Shown: in pieces, positions 24,095 to 33,817 of the stretch
How positions within the stretch are numbered: the stretch's first letter is position 1
Layout: the number at the start of each line of letters is the position of its first letter
Assembly: GCA_910575475.1 (NCBI GenBank)
Contig: CAJTGD010000004.1
Span: forward strand, 124,001 to 188,000
DNA: 64,000 bases
Direction of reading: 5' to 3'
DNA from: Lachnospiraceae bacterium
GTDB taxonomy: Bacteria > Bacillota > Clostridia > Lachnospirales > Lachnospiraceae
The notes under the pieces: model-generated
What the model was told of the DNA's origin: nothing
Databases searched by the model: none
The model's input: the letters and a program-made list of their open reading frames with translations, nothing else
Made by a program: the position numbers and the translations under genes

Positions 24095-24410
24095 ATGCCA
24101 GGAATGTATTATCTTAATAAAGGACTGCCCGGGGAAACAGGTGGAAATCCTGTACGAGCCCGTCGCCGTAAGGCATAAAGTATATACTCACTGCTATGCA
24201 TACCTGAATGGGAACTGTCCGGCCGGATCGCGCGGGAAATCTGCGCTCCTGTCTGAAAGAGTGACCCAAATGCCACAATTCAGGGAAAAGCCATTAGAAT
24301 CTATGATCGGAAGATCAGCCGGAAGAAAAACGATACCTTCCGGCAGGCGGATCACAGAACTGAGAAGGCCGGCAAGCATCCATGCCGAGTCGGAATATCC
24401 GGACAGGACA
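24095..24410 (+). promoter_or_regulatory. Cobalamin riboswitch
   Basis: The core of the class is clear at 24,130-24,172: GGGGAAACAGGTGGAAATCC, then TGTACGAGCCCGTCGCCGTAAGG, matching the GGGAA-x-GGTG-AA-TCC and C-x-CCCGC-x-C-GTAAGG signatures of AdoCbl elements. The 3' boundary is less sure; AGTCGGAATATCCGG at 24,389-24,403 resembles the closing AGTCAGGATACC box. No T-run follows, so control may act on translation of the lipoprotein gene 70 bases on. The rest of the 23,836-24,481 gap shows no gene I would support. Confidence 0.85.
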
Positions 24411-24481
24411 GATCCTCCCGCAGTATCCAGCCGCGGGCGCCGGCTGACGGAGGAAATACAAATCGAAGGAGAATAGAAGTT

Positions 24482-25039
24482 ATGCGAAAGAAATGCATGA
24501 AAAAACAATGGTCATTCTTCCTTTGCATCGTGCTGATCGTGGCTATGGCACTGTCTGCATCGGGTTGTAATGGCAGCAGCGAAAACGGAGGAGACAAGGC
24601 ATCGGCCGGACAGGAGCAGACGGATGCGGATGCGCAGAGTGATTCTAAGGAAGAAACCGGAACGGATGCCCAGAGCGATACTCCGGAAAACACCGGGGCG
24701 GATGCGCAGTCCGATTCCCAGACTGGAACCGAGGGTAATGTACTGGGAGAAGGCAATACCCAATTTAACTTTACTGTGGTGGATCAGGATGGGAAGGAAA
24801 CTCTGTTTGAGATCCATACAGACAAAGAAATCGTCGGAGAAGCGCTGCAGGATGTGGGGCTGATCGAAGGAGAGGAAGGGGAGTACGGCCTTTTCGTAAA
24901 GACAGTCAACGGCATCACTGCGGATTATGATAAAGACGGCGTTTACTGGGCATTCTACGTCAATGACGAGTATGCTGCGGAGGGTGTGGATTCCACAAAG
25001 ATCACGGAAGGAGACACCTACGCCTTTAAGGTGGAATAA
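24482..25039 (+). CDS. DUF4430 (transcobalamin-like C-terminal) lipoprotein
   Basis: 185 residues. A lipoprotein signal peptide ends in the lipobox LSASGC (Cys about residue 29). A linker of about 60 residues with repeated DAQSD units follows. The C-terminal domain (about 95-185) is DUF4430: FNFTVVDQDGKETLFEIHTD, ALQDVGLIEGEEGEYGLFVKTVNG and YWAFYVNDEYAAEGVDSTKI. DUF4430 is the fold of the C-terminal domain of eukaryotic intrinsic factor and transcobalamin. The cobalamin riboswitch upstream and the S component 2 bases downstream point to extracellular capture of cobalamin or a corrinoid. Ribosome site GAAGGAGAATAG. Confidence 0.85.
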   Translation: MRKKCMKKQWSFFLCIVLIVAMALSASGCNGSSENGGDKASAGQEQTDADAQSDSKEETGTDAQSDTPENTGADAQSDSQTGTEGNVLGEGNTQFNFTVVDQDGKETLFEIHTDKEIVGEALQDVGLIEGEEGEYGLFVKTVNGITADYDKDGVYWAFYVNDEYAAEGVDSTKITEGDTYAFKVE

Positions 25040-25041
25040 GG

Positions 25042-25557
25042 GTGAAGCTGACAACAAGAGAGATTACGATATTTGCGATGCTGGGCGCGGTCATGTACGC
25101 GTCCAAGCTCCTGATGGAGGTGGCGCCCAATATCCACCTGCTGGGCGTGTTCACTATTGCATTTACGGTGGTCTATCGGAAAAAGGCATTATATCCTATT
25201 TATATATATGTGATCTTAAATGGGATCTTCAGCGGCTTTGCGGCGTGGTGGGTTCCTTACCTTTATGTATGGACTGTCCTGTGGGCTGTTGTTATGCTCC
25301 TTCCGGAGCATCTTCCGAAAAAGCTGCGGCCTCTTATATACATGACGATCTGTGCGGCCCATGGTTTCCTGTTCGGGACGCTGTATGCGCCGGCACAGGC
25401 TATTTTGTTCGGGATGAGCTTTCATGGGATGGTTTCCTGGATCATTGCGGGTCTGCCCTTTGATCTGATACATGGTGTCAGCAATTTTTTCTGCGGCCTT
25501 CTGATCGTTCCGGTGATCTCTGCCCTGCAGCTTGCGGAAAGATATAAAAGTGCATAA
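25042..25557 (+). CDS. ECF transporter substrate-binding (S) component, probably for cobalamin
   Basis: 171 residues, five to six membrane segments, as in S components of energy-coupling factor transporters. GTG start at 25042, two bases after the lipoprotein stop codon. The N-terminal TTREITIFAMLGAVMYASK motif has the alanine/glycine small-residue pattern used by S components to dock on EcfT. No EcfA or EcfT gene is near, so it would share the general ECF module. The riboswitch and partner make a cobalamin-type substrate likely; the fold alone does not tell. Confidence 0.82.
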   Translation: MKLTTREITIFAMLGAVMYASKLLMEVAPNIHLLGVFTIAFTVVYRKKALYPIYIYVILNGIFSGFAAWWVPYLYVWTVLWAVVMLLPEHLPKKLRPLIYMTICAAHGFLFGTLYAPAQAILFGMSFHGMVSWIIAGLPFDLIHGVSNFFCGLLIVPVISALQLAERYKSA

Positions 25558-25575
25558 GGATACAGATGAATGGAG

Positions 25576-25600
25576 CCGGGGTGAAATACCCCGGTTTTTT
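25576..25600 (+). terminator. Terminator of the cobalamin operon
   Basis: CCGGGGT (25576-25582) pairs with ACCCCGG (25588-25594), followed by six T. Confidence 0.9.
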
Positions 25601-25706
25601 GTGGGATACGAAATGAAAATAAGCTGTTGGATAAAGGCTGTACGTCCTGCGGGTAAACTATTTAATGTACTTGAAGCAAAAATATTACAAAAATGTTAAA
25701 AGGGTA

Positions 25707-25735
25707 TTGCAAAATCTCAGAATATCCTTTATAAT
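25707..25735 (+). promoter_or_regulatory. Promoter of the NlpC/P60 gene
   Basis: TTGCAA (25707-25712) and a perfect TATAAT (25730-25735), 17 bases apart. A leader of about 145 AT-rich bases follows. The gap 25,558-25,887 holds only this and the terminator. Confidence 0.7.
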
Positions 25736-25887
25736 ACGACTGTATCATTAAGTATAAATTAATCTCATGGGAATTATTTTGTCAATTTTTTGTAAAAGGG
25801 ATTGAAAAAGGCAAGATGATGTTGTATAATGATATTTATATGTGGGGACATATAAATAATTAAATATTAATAAGGAAAGGTGACAAG

Positions 25888-27099
25888 ATGAAATTTAAAA
25901 GAGTACGCAGTCTGTTGCTGGCAATCGCGTTGGCTTGTTCCATGGTTGTCACTCCGGCATTTCCTGTAAGTGCATCACCTGAAGAGGAGAAGCAGGCAAA
26001 TCTGGAGAGTCAGAAAGCAGCAGTTCAGGGTGAAGTAAATGATCTACAGACACAATTGAATACATTAATGATCAAGATGAATGAACTGGAGGGGCAGTTG
26101 ATCGTCAAGGGTCAGGAACTTGTACAGGCACAGCAGGATCTTGCGGTTGCTGAGGAGAAGAAGCAGCAGCAGTATGAAGATATGAAGATCCGTATCAAGT
26201 ATATGTATGAGAAGGGAGATACTTCCGCATTTGAGCGTGTAGTCAATTCAGGAAGTATGGCAGAAGCGCTCAAGCAGGGAGAGTATATAGAAAAGGTACA
26301 TACCTATGACAGGAAGCAGCTTGAGGAATATGCTCATACAGTGACAGAGGTAGAGAACCTCAAGACAACATTGGAAGAAGAGACAGTGACTCTGAAGAAT
26401 ATAGAAGCAGAGTATCAAGTGCAGTCTACGGAACTTTCCACTACGATCGAATCCAAGCGTTCCGAGGTTGAGAATCTGGATGAGATGATCCAGATTGCAG
26501 CTCAGGAAGCAGAGGCCGCGCGTATCCGTGCAGCAGAGGAAGCAGCAGCTGCAGCCCGTGCAGCAGAAGCAGAAAGGGCTCGTTCCGCTTCATCACATAC
26601 ACCTTCCCAGCCTGCAGCTACACAGCCAACAGACAATGGAGCGGCTGGCAACACAACGCCGGAAGGAACAGAGGGTAACACAACAGAACCTCCGGTAGAG
26701 GAGGATGTGAACGGTGGGGAGAATACCGATCCTGTAGTAGATGAGACACCTGTTCAGCCGGAGCCAAGCTATGATGTATATACGGGTAATTCGATTGTTG
26801 ACCGTGCATATGGCTGGGTAGGCAATGCAGAATATGTATGGGGAGCTTGTTCCCCGGGAGCATTTGACTGCTCCGGCTTTGTAAGCTATTGTCTGACAGG
26901 AAGCTATTCCCGTCTGGGTACTACATATACATTCCTTGCATGGCCGCAGGTAAGTGATCCGCAGCCAGGTGATGTGTGCGTCAATGCGGGACATTGCGGT
27001 ATTTATATCGGCGGAGGCCAGATGATCCATGCAGCGACAGAAGGTGTAGGCGTTATTGTTGGTCCTGTACAGGGCGGTATGATTTATGTGCGTCGCTAA
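25888..27099 (+). CDS. Secreted coiled-coil NlpC/P60 peptidoglycan endopeptidase
   Basis: 403 residues. Signal peptide about 1-31 (SLLLAIALACSMVVTPAFPVSA). A CwlO/PcsB-like coiled coil covers about 35-235, then a Thr/Pro/Glu-rich linker to about 300, then the NlpC/P60 cysteine peptidase domain: catalytic Cys in GAFDCSGFVSY, His in GHCGIYIGGG, and the third polar residue in QMIHAATEG. It should cut the peptide stem between D-Glu and the diamino acid. The coiled coil usually places such enzymes under FtsEX control. Ribosome site AGGAAAGGTGAC. Confidence 0.93.
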   Translation: MKFKRVRSLLLAIALACSMVVTPAFPVSASPEEEKQANLESQKAAVQGEVNDLQTQLNTLMIKMNELEGQLIVKGQELVQAQQDLAVAEEKKQQQYEDMKIRIKYMYEKGDTSAFERVVNSGSMAEALKQGEYIEKVHTYDRKQLEEYAHTVTEVENLKTTLEEETVTLKNIEAEYQVQSTELSTTIESKRSEVENLDEMIQIAAQEAEAARIRAAEEAAAAARAAEAERARSASSHTPSQPAATQPTDNGAAGNTTPEGTEGNTTEPPVEEDVNGGENTDPVVDETPVQPEPSYDVYTGNSIVDRAYGWVGNAEYVWGACSPGAFDCSGFVSYCLTGSYSRLGTTYTFLAWPQVSDPQPGDVCVNAGHCGIYIGGGQMIHAATEGVGVIVGPVQGGMIYVRR

Positions 27100-27170
27100 A
27101 GATAATTTCATCATATAGATACAGAAGAATTATTAAGAAACAAAAGAATCATAAAGGACAAAAGAGGAAA

Positions 27171-27197
27171 ACCCCTGTACTGCACAGGGGTTTTTTT
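27171..27197 (+). terminator. Terminator of the NlpC/P60 gene
   Basis: ACCCCTGT (27171-27178) pairs with ACAGGGGT (27184-27191) and runs into T7. Confidence 0.9.
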
Positions 27198-27314
27198 ACG
27201 TTCACAGCCATTTCACACACATACACAAAAACAGCCGGCAAGGCTGTCTCGCAAAGCTGCCTGGCCAGGCTGCGCCTCTTTACTTTTTGCTTCTGTGTGT
27301 AAAGTGACTGAATC

Positions 27315-27390
27315 CAGTCATGTAAAAATCAGCAGCCAGCTTCTTACAAGCTGCGCTTGACGAATCTGGCTGCTGATTTTTACATGGCTG
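27315..27390. repeat. Long two-tiered palindrome
   Basis: ATGTAAAAATCAGCAGCCAG (27320-27339) is perfectly complementary to 27366-27385. With one mismatch the stem extends to 25 bp (27315-27390). The 26-base loop holds a second small hairpin, CAAGC-TGC-GCTTG (27347-27359). It stands between the terminator of the NlpC/P60 gene and the rpsB promoter. A second element of the same design is at 38,923-38,983. Confidence 0.8.
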
Positions 27391-27420
27391 TGAATCGTAA
27401 CGTTTTTTCCATAAAAATCC

Positions 27421-27449
27421 TTGCGCTGTGCGGGGTTCTGTGCTATACT
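27421..27449 (+). promoter_or_regulatory. Promoter of rpsB-tsf
   Basis: TTGCGC (27421-27426) and TATACT (27444-27449), 17 bases apart, about 140 bases before rpsB. Leaders of rpsB often bind S2; I could not fold this one by eye. Confidence 0.6.
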
Positions 27450-27590
27450 ACTACCGTTGCAAAAAACACGTATGCGGGTTTTCCGCAGGTGCCTAAGTCT
27501 GCGCCAGGACGTGCACTTTATAACCTGAGCAGGCCGGTTTCGGAAAAAGGGAAGCATACGGAAGATTAAAACCAGATGGAGGAAAGAAAC

Positions 27591-28331
27591 ATGAGCGTTA
27601 TTTCAATGAAGCAGCTTTTAGAGGCAGGTGTACATTTTGGACATCAGACAAGAAGATGGAATCCTAAGATGGCTCCGTACATTTACACAGAGAGGAACGG
27701 CATCTACATCATCGACCTGCAGAAGTCCGTGGGCATGGTTGACGAGGCTTACCAGGCAGTAGCTGATATCGTGGCAGACGGCGGTACCGTTCTGTTTGTA
27801 GGAACCAAGAAGCAGGCTCAGGACGCGATCCGCACAGAAGCAGAGCGCTGCGGTATGTTCTATGTGAATGAGAGATGGCTGGGAGGCATGCTGACCAACT
27901 TCAAGACGATCCAGAGCCGGATTCAGAGACTGAAGGATATCGAGAGAATGGAAGAGGACGGAACCTTTGACGTACTGCCGAAGAAGGAAGTCATTGAACT
28001 GAAGAAGGAATGGAGCAAGCTTGAGAAGAACCTGGGCGGTATCAAGGAAATGAAGAGAGTTCCGGACGCGATCTTCATCGTTGACCCGAAGAAGGAGAGA
28101 ATCTGTGTTCAGGAAGCACACACCCTGGGTATCCCGCTGATCGGAATCTGTGATACGAACTGTGATCCGGAAGAACTGGATTATGTCATCCCGGGGAATG
28201 ACGACGCGATCCGTGCGGTCAAGCTGATCGTTTCCAAGATGGCGGATGCAGTCATCGAAGCAAATCAGGGTGCTGCAGAGGAGTACTATGAGGAAGCGGA
28301 AGAAGCTGCGGACGAATACGTAGAAGAATAG
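27591..28331 (+). CDS. rpsB: 30S ribosomal protein S2
   Basis: 246 residues from ATG 27591, which follows GGAGGAAAG; an ATG 15 bases upstream is inside this ribosome site. The sequence starts [20 protein letters not shown] and has the S2 blocks [43 protein letters not shown] and [13 protein letters not shown]. The tail is acidic ([17 protein letters not shown]). First gene of the classical rpsB-tsf pair. Confidence 0.98.
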   Translation: MSVISMKQLLEAGVHFGHQTRRWNPKMAPYIYTERNGIYIIDLQKSVGMVDEAYQAVADIVADGGTVLFVGTKKQAQDAIRTEAERCGMFYVNERWLGGMLTNFKTIQSRIQRLKDIERMEEDGTFDVLPKKEVIELKKEWSKLEKNLGGIKEMKRVPDAIFIVDPKKERICVQEAHTLGIPLIGICDTNCDPEELDYVIPGNDDAIRAVKLIVSKMADAVIEANQGAAEEYYEEAEEAADEYVEE

Positions 28332-28346
28332 ATGGAGGAAAAAAAC

Positions 28347-29267
28347 ATGGCAATTACAGCAGGTTTGGTGAAAGAGTTAAGAGAGATGACAGGCGCAGGC
28401 ATGATGGACTGCAAGAAGGCTCTTACAGAAACAAATGGAGATATTGATGCTGCAATCGAATACCTGAGAAAGAACGGACAGGCAAAGGCTGAGAAGAAGG
28501 CAGGAAGGATTGCCGCGGAAGGTATTGTACGCACCGTTGTGAAGGATGATAAGGTTGCGGCTATCGTGGAAGTAAACTCTGAGACAGACTTTGTCGCTAA
28601 AAATGCAGATTTCCAGGCATTTGTAGAGGCAGTGGCTGCTCAGGCGGTAGAGACAGACGCGGCAGATATTGACGCGTTCATGGCAGAGGCATGGAAGGAA
28701 GACACCAGCAAGACCGTAAAGGAAGCGCTGGTCGAGAAGATCGCAGTGATTGGAGAAAATCTGAATATCAGAAGATTTGAGAAGGTTCAGGCAGACGGCT
28801 GTGTGGTATCCTATATCCACGGCGGCGGACGGATCGGCGTACTGGTAGTGGCAGATACGGATGTTGTAAACGATGAGATCAAGACATGCTTAAAGAATGT
28901 GGCAATGCAGGTTGCGGCGATGTATCCGAAGTATGTTTCCCGCGCAGAGGTTTCCCAGGAATACATGGATCACGAGAAGGAGATCCTTCTTGCGCAGGCG
29001 AAGAAAGAGAATCCGGAGAAGCCGGACAACATTATCGAAAAGATGATCATCGGCCGTCTGAACAAGGAATTGAAGGAAATCTGCCTGTTAGACCAGGTAT
29101 ATGTTCAGGACAGCGATCTGACGGTTGCAAAATACGTGGACAAGGTTGCAAAGGAAAACAATGCAAACGTAACCGTAAAGAAGTTCATCCGTTTCGAGAC
29201 AGGCGAAGGTCTGGAAAAGAAAGTGGACGACTTTGCGGCAGAGGTTGCGGCACAGGCTGGAATGTAA
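28347..29267 (+). CDS. tsf: Translation elongation factor Ts
   Basis: 306 residues from ATG 28347, with GATGGAGGAAA before it. Nucleotide exchange factor for EF-Tu. The N-terminal UBA-like region ITAGLVKELREMTGAGMMDC and the TDFVAKN core motif are present, followed by the dimerisation subdomains. Starts 15 bases after rpsB, ends before a terminator. Confidence 0.98.
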   Translation: MAITAGLVKELREMTGAGMMDCKKALTETNGDIDAAIEYLRKNGQAKAEKKAGRIAAEGIVRTVVKDDKVAAIVEVNSETDFVAKNADFQAFVEAVAAQAVETDAADIDAFMAEAWKEDTSKTVKEALVEKIAVIGENLNIRRFEKVQADGCVVSYIHGGGRIGVLVVADTDVVNDEIKTCLKNVAMQVAAMYPKYVSRAEVSQEYMDHEKEILLAQAKKENPEKPDNIIEKMIIGRLNKELKEICLLDQVYVQDSDLTVAKYVDKVAKENNANVTVKKFIRFETGEGLEKKVDDFAAEVAAQAGM

Positions 29268-29338
29268 TCAGCATGCAATGTTCCGGAAGCGGCAGATCGC
29301 AGATCTGTCTGCTAAGGAGCTGTAGAAAAGTAGAATGC

Positions 29339-29374
29339 GGATCCGCAGTTGTTCGTAAGACTGCGGATCCTTTT
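29339..29374 (+). terminator. Terminator of rpsB-tsf
   Basis: GGATCCGCAG (29339-29348) pairs perfectly with CTGCGGATCC (29361-29370), followed by TTTTC. In the remaining 255 bases to the symporter gene I see short inverted stretches (CCCGCAG/CTGCGGG at about 29,382-29,418) but no gene. Confidence 0.85.
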
Positions 29375-29631
29375 CTATATCCCGCAGAGCGCATCCCATA
29401 ATGCATCTCCCTGCGGGACTGGCGAATATCCACAGGGGGTATACGGTATACCTTGTGAAAGGACCGAATGGCCAGAATGGGATGCATTTAGGGATATCAC
29501 ATTTTAGAGATTCCCCGCATAATATAAAGGAAGGCTGTGCAGAATATCATCCGGAAATGCCAATGGATTTCGGGGGGACGGGTACAGCGGGTTTCCGAGA
29601 ATGCTTTTGAGGGAAAAAGGGAGGTTATCAC

Positions 29632-30825
29632 ATGAAGAATATTTTCAAAAGTCTGCCGTTTCGGCTTCTGCTGGGAGTTGCGGCAGGAATCATCATCGGG
29701 CAGATTGCCAATGAGACCGCAATGAACGTGGTCGTGACCATCAAATATATTTTAGGACAGCTGATCACATTCTGCGTTCCGCTGATCGTGATCGGTTTTA
29801 TTGCCCCGTCCATCACAAAGCTGGGAAATAACGCCTCCCGGATCCTGGGGGTGGCGGTCGTATGCGCATATGTTTCGTCCATATTGGCGGCATTTCTGTC
29901 CATGGCGGCCGGGTACGGCCTGATCCCGTATCTTTCCATCGCGTCCGATGTGGAGGGATTGAAGGAATTGCCGGAGGTGGTATTCCAGCTTGACATCCCG
30001 CAGATCATGCCGGTCATGAGCGCGCTGGTATTTTCCGTTCTGGTGGGGCTGGCCGCGACCTGGACGAAGGCTTCCGCGACCACCCGGCTGCTGGATGAAT
30101 TTCAGAAGATCGTGCTGGAGATCGTAAAGCGGGTCGTGATCCCGCTGTTGCCCGTATTTATCGCATTTACCTTCTGCTCCCTGTCCTATGAAGGGACGAT
30201 CACGAAGCAGCTCCCGGTATTCATCAAGGTCGTACTGATCGTAATGGCGGGACATTTTATCTGGATGGCAGTGCTCTATACGGCGGGCGGGATTTATTCC
30301 GGAAAAAATCCGTTCCATGTGATCCGGAATTACGGCCCGGCCTATATCACTGCGGTGGGGACCATGTCCTCCGCGGCCACACTGGCGGTTGCATTGAACT
30401 GCGCGAAAAAATCAGAGCCCACCCTTCGGGATGATATGGTGGACTTTGGGATTCCGCTGTTTGCCAATATCCATCTCTGCGGTTCTGTATTGACCGAGGT
30501 ATTCTTTGTCATGACCGTATCCAAGATCCTGTACGGCACGATCCCGCCGGTAGGCACCATGCTTTTGTTCTGCCTGCTGCTGGGGGTATTCGCCATCGGG
30601 GCGCCCGGCGTGCCGGGAGGAACGGTCATGGCATCCCTGGGGCTGATCACAGGCGTACTTGGATTTGACGAGACAGGCACCGCGCTGATGCTGACCATCT
30701 TCGCGCTGCAGGACAGCTTCGGTACTGCCTGCAACGTGACCGGAGACGGGGCGCTGACCATGCTCCTGACCGGATATGTGGAGCGGCATAAGATCGAGAA
30801 GCAGGAGATCCGGATCGATTTTTAA
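29632..30825 (+). CDS. Dicarboxylate/amino acid:cation symporter (DAACS family)
   Basis: 397 residues, about eight membrane segments and two re-entrant loops. The family signature regions are visible: the serine-rich loop GTMSSAATLAVALNCA in the first re-entrant hairpin, PLFANIHLCGS in TM7, GAPGVPGG in the second hairpin and QDSFGTACNVTGDGA in TM8. It would import a dicarboxylate or acidic/neutral amino acid with Na+ or H+. The exact substrate cannot be told. The ATG follows GGGAGGTTATC. Confidence 0.88.
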   Translation: MKNIFKSLPFRLLLGVAAGIIIGQIANETAMNVVVTIKYILGQLITFCVPLIVIGFIAPSITKLGNNASRILGVAVVCAYVSSILAAFLSMAAGYGLIPYLSIASDVEGLKELPEVVFQLDIPQIMPVMSALVFSVLVGLAATWTKASATTRLLDEFQKIVLEIVKRVVIPLLPVFIAFTFCSLSYEGTITKQLPVFIKVVLIVMAGHFIWMAVLYTAGGIYSGKNPFHVIRNYGPAYITAVGTMSSAATLAVALNCAKKSEPTLRDDMVDFGIPLFANIHLCGSVLTEVFFVMTVSKILYGTIPPVGTMLLFCLLLGVFAIGAPGVPGGTVMASLGLITGVLGFDETGTALMLTIFALQDSFGTACNVTGDGALTMLLTGYVERHKIEKQEIRIDF

Positions 30826-30906
30826 GAAGGCAGGTACTTCGCTGCATTCCTTATCCGATCCTTACTGCTTGAGTGCATACCGTAATACATGCGATGGATG
30901 TACGGT

Positions 30907-31773
30907 TTATAACAATTCTGAATTCTGCAGGGTGGGATTGAAAGCATCCTGGATGGTACGGATGGGCCGGTCGTCCAGGACATAATTCAAAGGGAGCTGC
31001 CGGGGCGACATTCCTGTCATATTTTTGAACACCCGGTTAAAATGCCGTATGGTGTCGAATCCGCACCGCGCGGAAATCTCCGTGATGGAGAGGTCTGACT
31101 TCTGATCCTGGAGCAGTTCCACCGCATGCTTTAATTTGACGGAATTTAGATACTGGGAAAAGGTCATGCCGGATATTTTACGGAAGAACTTTGAAAAATA
31201 GGGTTCCGAGAGCCCCATAAATGCGGCTGCATCAGAAAAGGTGATGTAGCTGTATTTATTTTCAATCTCATCCAGCAGGCGTTTATAGTGGGAAATGGAA
31301 GAGCCTTCGCCTGCCTCTGTCTTTTCTGTCAGCTCTTCTCCCCGGAAGATCCGGATCATCAGGGAAGCAATGGATTCACAGCATTGGAGCTCAAAAAAGG
31401 GCCGGCGCTCTTCTAATTCCCGGCGGATTCCCTCCAGACACTCCGAAATGTCATACGGATGTGCAAGCTTTGCCTGGCGGAGCTGGTATCTGCCCAGCAG
31501 ATCCTGTATGATGGCGGAATCAAACAGTGCCATTTCCACGACGCTGTCCTCTTCGCTTTTGATATAATGGACCTCCCCGCTGCCCAGAAAGACCGCGTCT
31601 CCGGAAACCAGACGGTACTTCTGGTGGTTGTTGGAGACCGTGATGGTCCCCTGCTCTATGTAGATCAGTTCACTTTCCAAGTGCCAGTGGGGGAGGTTGT
31701 GGAGGTTCCGGTAACGGCCGGTCCACACCCGTTCCCTGCCTTCATAATTTCTTTTTTCAAAATTTGCTAACAT
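30907..31773 (-). CDS. AraC family regulator with cupin sensor
   Basis: 288 residues from ATG 31773, which follows AAAGGATC; frame upstream to 31851 has no ribosome site. The N-terminal cupin (about 15-95) contains LPHWHLESELIYIEQG and GDAVFLGSGEVHYI. The C-terminal double helix-turn-helix (about 185-280) has LSEPYFSKFFRKISGMTFSQYL and FDTIRHFNRVFKNMTGMSP. Divergent to the arabinose operon across 314 bases, so it is the likely regulator, probably an activator responding to a sugar. Confidence 0.88.
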   Translation of the reverse strand: MLANFEKRNYEGRERVWTGRYRNLHNLPHWHLESELIYIEQGTITVSNNHQKYRLVSGDAVFLGSGEVHYIKSEEDSVVEMALFDSAIIQDLLGRYQLRQAKLAHPYDISECLEGIRRELEERRPFFELQCCESIASLMIRIFRGEELTEKTEAGEGSSISHYKRLLDEIENKYSYITFSDAAAFMGLSEPYFSKFFRKISGMTFSQYLNSVKLKHAVELLQDQKSDLSITEISARCGFDTIRHFNRVFKNMTGMSPRQLPLNYVLDDRPIRTIQDAFNPTLQNSELL

Positions 31774-31938
31774 AAGAGATCCTTTTTTCGAACCTTTTCT
31801 TTTATTATTTGTCACCAATTTCTGTAGGAAATTGATGACCTGCTTGCGCATCAGCGCAATCCATTATATTTTAGCTCAAAGATTAATAAATGTCCATAAT
31901 TGGATAACTATTTTCTTTCCATATTTCCCATTTTACAG

Positions 31939-31944
31939 TATACT
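31939..31944 (+). promoter_or_regulatory. Probable -10 box of the arabinose operon
   Basis: TATACT with only a poor -35 (TTTCCA, 31916-31921, 17 bases upstream), as expected where an AraC-type activator is needed. The divergent gap 31,774-32,087 is AT-rich and otherwise shows no gene. Confidence 0.4.
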
Positions 31945-32087
31945 ATATCTAACAAAACAATTTAGAAAGCCTGCCGCCGGCAGCCTTTCTGCATACGATG
32001 GTATTCAGAGCGGCAGGGATCCTCTGCAGCGGATACCGCAGGTGTGCACAGTAATGATTTTTGTTGCGGGAAAGGAGAAATCAGATT

Positions 32088-33689
32088 ATGGACAAAATGA
32101 AAACAGCAGAGATCATCCGCGCAGGTCAGACAATTTTGGGGATCGAATTTGGTTCCACACGGATCAAGGCCGTTCTGGTGGATACGGACAATGCCCCCAT
32201 CGCATCCGGAGGGCATGACTGGGAGAACCGGTTTGAGAACAACATCTGGACCTATTCCATGGAGGACGTATGGGCAGGACTGAAGGACTGCTACGGAAAG
32301 CTGAAGGAGGATGTGAAAAGCCAGTACGGCGTGCCGCTGACAAAGGTGGGAAGCATCGGATTCAGCGGCATGATGCACGGCTATCTTCCGTTTGACGGGG
32401 AGGGGAGGCTCCTGGCGCCGTTTCGGACCTGGAGAAATACCATTACCGGAGAGGCTTCGGACAAGCTTTCCCAGGTGTTCCGCTTCCATATCCCCCAGCG
32501 CTGGAGCATCGCCCATCTGTATCAGGCGATCCTGAACGGGGAGGAGCACGTGAAGGACATCCGCTTCCTGACGACGCTGGCAGGCTATATCCACTGGAAG
32601 CTGACCGGGGAAAAGGTGATCGGGATCGGAGAGGCGGCCGGCATGTTCCCCATTGATTCCGACGCAAAGGATTTTCACGCAGGGATGCTGAAACAGTTTG
32701 ACGAGCTGGTTCGTGACAAAGCATTTTCATGGAAGGCGGGGGAAATCCTTCCCAGGGTGCTGGTGGCAGGAGAACACGCGGGGACATTGACAGAGGAGGG
32801 GGCGCGCCTTTTGGATCCCAGCGGAGAGCTGGAGGCAGGGATTCCTTTGTGCCCGCCGGAGGGAGATGCGGGAACCGGAATGGCAGCCACCAACAGCGTG
32901 GCGGTCCGTACCGGAAATGTATCCGCAGGAACCAGTGTATTTGCAATGGCGGTTCTGGAAAAGGCGCTGTCCAGACCTTATGAGGAGATCGACATGGTAA
33001 CCACGCCGACCGGCGACCCGGTGGCCATGGTGCACTGCAACAACTGTACTTCGGACCTGAATGCCTGGGTGAACCTGTTTCAGGAATGTCTGGAAGCCTT
33101 CGGCGCGGGTGTGGACATGAATACCCTGTTCGGAACACTCTACAATAAGGCTCTGGAAGGAGACCCGGACTGCGGCGGACTGCTGGCGTACAACTATTTT
33201 TCCGGGGAGCATATCACCGGATTCGAAGAGGGGCGGCCGCTCTTTGCGCGCAGGCCGGACAGCAAGTTCAATCTGGCGAATTTTATGCGGGTACATCTCT
33301 TTACTTCCCTGGGAGCTTTGAAGACGGGCATGGACATCCTGACCAAGGAGGAGCATGTGCAGCTGGATAAAATGCTTGGACACGGCGGGCTGTTTAAGAC
33401 CAGAGGCGTGGGACAGAGCATCATGGCAGCGGCCATCAACACCTCGGTCTTTGTGATGGAGACAGCCGGAGAAGGCGGCGCATGGGGCATGGCGCTGCTG
33501 GCGTCCTATATGAAGAATAAGGAAGAGGGCGAGAACCTTGCGGATTATCTGGCGCAGAAGGTATTCCACGGAGAAGAGGGCGAAAGCATTTCTCCGGATG
33601 CGGGAGACGTGGCCGGATTCGAGGAGTTCATGGTACGCTATAAGGCAGGGCTTCCCATTGAACGGGCGGCGGTAGAGAGCCTGCGGTGA
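32088..33689 (+). CDS. FGGY carbohydrate kinase, probable L-ribulokinase
   Basis: 533 residues from ATG 32088 behind AAAGGAGAAATC. FGGY kinase fold: phosphate loop [15 protein letters not shown] at the N terminus, the [13 protein letters not shown] substrate segment, [11 protein letters not shown] as second nucleotide motif and a C-terminal [17 protein letters not shown] region. It is divergent from enteric AraB and closer in look to the non-orthologous ribulokinases (AraK) described in clostridia. Position before araD and araA supports phosphorylation of L-ribulose. A xylulokinase role is the alternative. Confidence 0.82.
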   Translation: MDKMKTAEIIRAGQTILGIEFGSTRIKAVLVDTDNAPIASGGHDWENRFENNIWTYSMEDVWAGLKDCYGKLKEDVKSQYGVPLTKVGSIGFSGMMHGYLPFDGEGRLLAPFRTWRNTITGEASDKLSQVFRFHIPQRWSIAHLYQAILNGEEHVKDIRFLTTLAGYIHWKLTGEKVIGIGEAAGMFPIDSDAKDFHAGMLKQFDELVRDKAFSWKAGEILPRVLVAGEHAGTLTEEGARLLDPSGELEAGIPLCPPEGDAGTGMAATNSVAVRTGNVSAGTSVFAMAVLEKALSRPYEEIDMVTTPTGDPVAMVHCNNCTSDLNAWVNLFQECLEAFGAGVDMNTLFGTLYNKALEGDPDCGGLLAYNYFSGEHITGFEEGRPLFARRPDSKFNLANFMRVHLFTSLGALKTGMDILTKEEHVQLDKMLGHGGLFKTRGVGQSIMAAAINTSVFVMETAGEGGAWGMALLASYMKNKEEGENLADYLAQKVFHGEEGESISPDAGDVAGFEEFMVRYKAGLPIERAAVESLR

Positions 33690-33817
33690 CAGGAGACGCA
33701 TAGCCCGTTTGGGGCAGATCGGTACAGTGCTGTGACGCCTGCACGGAGAGGATGTGCATTTCAGGGCCCGGCAGAAGGGCTCTGAGTGCTGGCAGACAAA
33801 AACAGGAAGGAGACGAA

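Noticed and set aside
24081..24476. 131-codon frame before the lipoprotein gene
   Set aside because: It overlaps the cobalamin riboswitch and its composition is not protein-like.
29401..29610. Small gene between tsf and the symporter
   Set aside because: No ribosome site and no recognisable motif; the stretch has short inverted repeats that suggest a leader.
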